Origin: Bacteroidota bacterium
Lineage (GTDB): Bacteria > Bacteroidota > Bacteroidia > AKYH767-A > OLB10
DNA: 64,000 nt
Direction of reading: 5' to 3'
Assembly (NCBI GenBank): GCA_016722525.1
Contig: JADKJB010000007.1
Span: 186,001 to 250,000, forward strand
The translations under genes were made by a program, and so were the position numbers. Of the stretch, positions 62,000 through 64,000 are shown piece after piece. Under the pieces are notes generated by a model. The model was not told where the DNA came from, did no database searches, and saw only the letters and a list, made by a program, of their open reading frames with translations. Each line of letters opens with the position of its first letter. The stretch's first letter is position 1.

Positions 62000-62470
62000 T
62001 TATAGTTTACGTTCAAAGAATTGATATGACAATTCAAAAGTTTCTACAACAATTGAATTGTCGGTTGATTTAAAATCGGATGTTGACCACTTTAATGGGA
62101 AAGCCTGTTTTATATCCCAAACTGCAACAGGATCATCTGCTTCATCCAGTAAAGTTACTATGAGATCTGCAGGTTTGAAGTCGGATACAAACGGAATTGC
62201 ATTAGATAGAGAATTTATTGAATCGTTCACCCATTTTTGAATGGCAGTTCCTTTCAATAAGCCTCTTTTTAGCACAAGGTTTGGATACTTAACTCGTTTA
62301 GGGAATTTATAAGTAAACCTGTTCTCTCCTCCCTCTCTGACTTCATCAAACTCAATGTCGAATGATAGTCCGCTTACTTCCTGAAATCGTTGTTCACCAT
62401 CATTATTCATTCCGTCAACACCTATAAATTCCACTCTGAAACGAAAGCCAGTCGGCGGGTAATATGGCAT
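62000..62470 (-). CDS. eCIS inner tube protein (Afp5-like)
   Basis: The 156 aa product has the phage-tail-tube fold motifs YYPPTGFRFRVEF, FQEVSGLSFDIEFDEVREGG and YPNLVLKRGLLKGTAIQKW, with a terminal WKxxxAFPxKW-like pattern (VWDIKQAFPLKW) and a last helix-strand VETFELSYQFFERKL. It is longer than its neighbour at the N-terminus. It lies two bases after that neighbour. In Afp a second tube protein of this type sits next to the baseplate as tube initiator, so this copy may play that part. Confidence 0.88.
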   Translation of the reverse strand: MPYYPPTGFRFRVEFIGVDGMNNDGEQRFQEVSGLSFDIEFDEVREGGENRFTYKFPKRVKYPNLVLKRGLLKGTAIQKWVNDSINSLSNAIPFVSDFKPADLIVTLLDEADDPVAVWDIKQAFPLKWSTSDFKSTDNSIVVETFELSYQFFERKL

Positions 62471-62472
62471 TA

Positions 62473-62907
62473 TCAGGCTGGTTGTAATGTTATACCTTCA
62501 TGCACCAGATCAATAGATTCTATAGCAATATCATTGCCTGTTGCTTTTAAAGCAGGGCCTTCCACTTTAATAGGCCATGCCTGAGCAATCGACCAGATAA
62601 ATACCGGCTCCCCCTCATCATTCAATAGGGTAATCGTTAAATCTTTTCTCTCTACATTTGGTTTTCCATTGTTATTTAGCCATTTGTAGAATTCATTATC
62701 TGCTGCAGTAATACCTCGTTTAAGACTGATATTATTTGCTTTTTTTAGACCTGGTCGCTTCAATGGTAAAGTAGTTGCACTCATTAAACCATCACGGTAT
62801 TCAATAGGTTGAATTTCCTGGGTCAGACCTGTAACTTCAGAAAATCCTATATTCTCGCCACCAATTGAGACGTTGAAATGAAAGACTGGAATTGGATATT
62901 TAGCCAT
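62473..62907 (-). CDS. eCIS inner tube protein (Afp1-like)
   Basis: The 144 aa product shows YPIPVFHFNVSIGGENIGFS, EVTGLTQEIQPIEYRDG and LKRPGLKKANNISLKRGI, with a final VFIWSIAQAWPIKV, the signature of the Afp1/phage T4 gp19-like tube family. This copy is the probable main tube subunit that stacks inside the sheath. It lies 55 bases after the sheath gene. Length and motifs are as usual for the family. Confidence 0.9.
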   Translation of the reverse strand: MAKYPIPVFHFNVSIGGENIGFSEVTGLTQEIQPIEYRDGLMSATTLPLKRPGLKKANNISLKRGITAADNEFYKWLNNNGKPNVERKDLTITLLNDEGEPVFIWSIAQAWPIKVEGPALKATGNDIAIESIDLVHEGITLQPA

Positions 62908-62962
62908 TTTTTATATTTTTATTTGTTTAATTTAATTATTGATCATTATAAGTTTATTGAAA

Positions 62963-64000
62963 TCAGGATTGCTGCATAAGATGTGAAAACTGCAACACAA
63001 TAAATTCAGCCGGACGGGAAACAGCCATCTCAATTTTTACAATCATCCTTCCCTCAAGAATATCCTGAGCATTCATTGTTTTATTCAAACCAACAGTAAC
63101 CCTATAGGCTTGTTCGGGTTTCGCTCCTGCTAAAGCACCATCTCTCCATTTCATAAAAAGATAACTTTCAATCATCGACTGAACCTTTACCCAGGTGGAT
63201 GCAGTGTTGGGTTCAAATACGGCCCATGAAGTTGATTTTTTAACCGATTCTTCAACAATGCTGAAAAATCTCCTGACATTAATATATCTCCATTCGTTAT
63301 CATTGCCATCGAGTGTTCGGCCTCCCATTAAAACTGTTCCATTTCCTGGTTGCCAAACAATTACATTTATTGATTTTCCGGCAACAGGGTCAATATTTAA
63401 ATTACCATGTTCCAGGAAAGAAATATTTATAAATGGTTTAATTACATTAGCGACACCAACATTAGCCGGTGCTTTCCAATAACCCTTTTCGCGATCTACC
63501 CGTGCTATGATTCCTGCTACGGCAGCAGATGGTGGCAGTACATAATGGCTTTTGTTAAATTCTGCTTTTAATGCATTAAAAAGTATTGAATTCGTATTTT
63601 CCAAAACACCAAAATTGTCAGCTGGCGGGGCACCACCACCATCAACTGTTCCATCTTCATTGATTAACTGGTAGTTGGCTGCAGCTATGGTCAAACTATT
63701 AAAATCAAAATTATAGGTATAAGTGCTTTCAACGAAAGGGTAGTAAGCAGCTCCGTATCTTCTGATTTCTTTATCAGAAGGTGTTGCCAGTTTAACCGTA
63801 TTAACATCAGCGGTAATTCCAGCTGTTGTTTTAGGGAACGTTGTAGTATATGTATCTAATATAGCGAATCGATCACCAAGATTTTTTGCCTGATTAATGA
63901 TAGCCGTTACTACTTCATTATACTCTGCTGCTGCTGCGAGTTTGACAGCTTCCGGGATAACAAGCATGGTAGGTATATCTTCCAGAGCAACAAGTGCCAA
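62963..64000 (-). CDS. eCIS sheath protein, C-terminal part, runs off the right edge
   Basis: The last 345 codons are in the window. The frame stays open to base 64000 and the beginning lies outside. Visible motifs are the handle-domain helix VVTAIINQAKNLGDRFAILD, KEIRRYGAAYYPF, GYWKAPANVG, ISFLEHGNLNIDP, then GGRTLDGNDNEWRYINVRRF and the C-terminal strand MIVKIEMAVSRPAEFIVLQF, which is the classic phage-sheath end. Contraction of this protein drives the spike. It is the first visible gene of the operon; further sheath genes may lie upstream. Confidence 0.9.
   Translation of the reverse strand: MALVALEDIPTMLVIPEAVKLAAAAEYNEVVTAIINQAKNLGDRFAILDTYTTTFPKTTAGITADVNTVKLATPSDKEIRRYGAAYYPFVESTYTYNFDFNSLTIAAANYQLINEDGTVDGGGAPPADNFGVLENTNSILFNALKAEFNKSHYVLPPSAAVAGIIARVDREKGYWKAPANVGVANVIKPFINISFLEHGNLNIDPVAGKSINVIVWQPGNGTVLMGGRTLDGNDNEWRYINVRRFFSIVEESVKKSTSWAVFEPNTASTWVKVQSMIESYLFMKWRDGALAGAKPEQAYRVTVGLNKTMNAQDILEGRMIVKIEMAVSRPAEFIVLQFSHLMQQS

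Noticed and set aside
1..64000. tRNA or rRNA genes
   Set aside because: No cloverleaf with a TTCGANNC-type arm and CCA end or conserved rRNA segment was noticed on reading either strand.

Overview
The window is AT-rich DNA from a member of the Bacteroidota, probably a gliding or surface-living relative of the Chitinophagales/Saprospirales type. The evidence is two type IX secretion sorting domains (a gliding-motility-type C-terminus at about 6.9-7.2 kb and a type A C-terminus at 37.8 kb), the near absence of Shine-Dalgarno sequences, and Bacteroidota-only families. No rRNA, tRNA or CRISPR array was seen.

Layout. From 0 to 14.3 kb there are housekeeping-like and accessory genes: membrane proteins, a giant repeat adhesin with an in-frame stop, a PQQ-like propeller protein, and a three-gene operon made of a HigB/RelE-like toxin, an HTH protein with a SecB-like C-terminal half, and a metallophosphoesterase. 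From 14.3 to 15.8 kb there is an ORF6N pseudogene invaded by GC-rich palindromic repeats and a tandem array of about 358 bp units. A CPBP protease follows. From 17.1 to 33.3 kb a tightly packed six-gene minus-strand operon encodes a subtilase, a 342 aa protein, a DUF6603 protein, a 630 aa protein, an 1822 aa protein with an internal OmpA domain, and a 635 aa protein. Its function is unknown and it is the best candidate for an undescribed system. From 34 to 40.2 kb there are a paralogue of the 11 kb gene, a DUF3857 protein and a type IX-secreted propeller-like protein.

From 40.7 kb to the right edge the minus strand carries an extracellular contractile injection system (eCIS, Afp/PVC/AlgoCIS type). 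In transcription order it has sheath (partial), two tube proteins, a DUF5908 protein, a LysM-type Afp7, a VgrG-like spike, PAAR tip, gp25-like baseplate wedge, Afp11-like baseplate J, Afp12-like baseplate, tape-measure protein and AAA+ ATPase. These lead directly into four tandem DUF4157 effectors that share one N-terminal module and differ in their C-termini: an HEHGH metallopeptidase-like domain, an M35-like metallopeptidase, a possible Cys/His hydrolase, and a HET-C-like domain. No tail-fibre gene is seen in the window.

A caution on quality: at least nine genes, including the eCIS ATPase and baseplate J protein, are split by one- or two-base indels, many in homopolymers, with clean coding frame on both sides. 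I annotate these as single genes and think most are consensus sequencing errors, but this cannot be proved from sequence alone.
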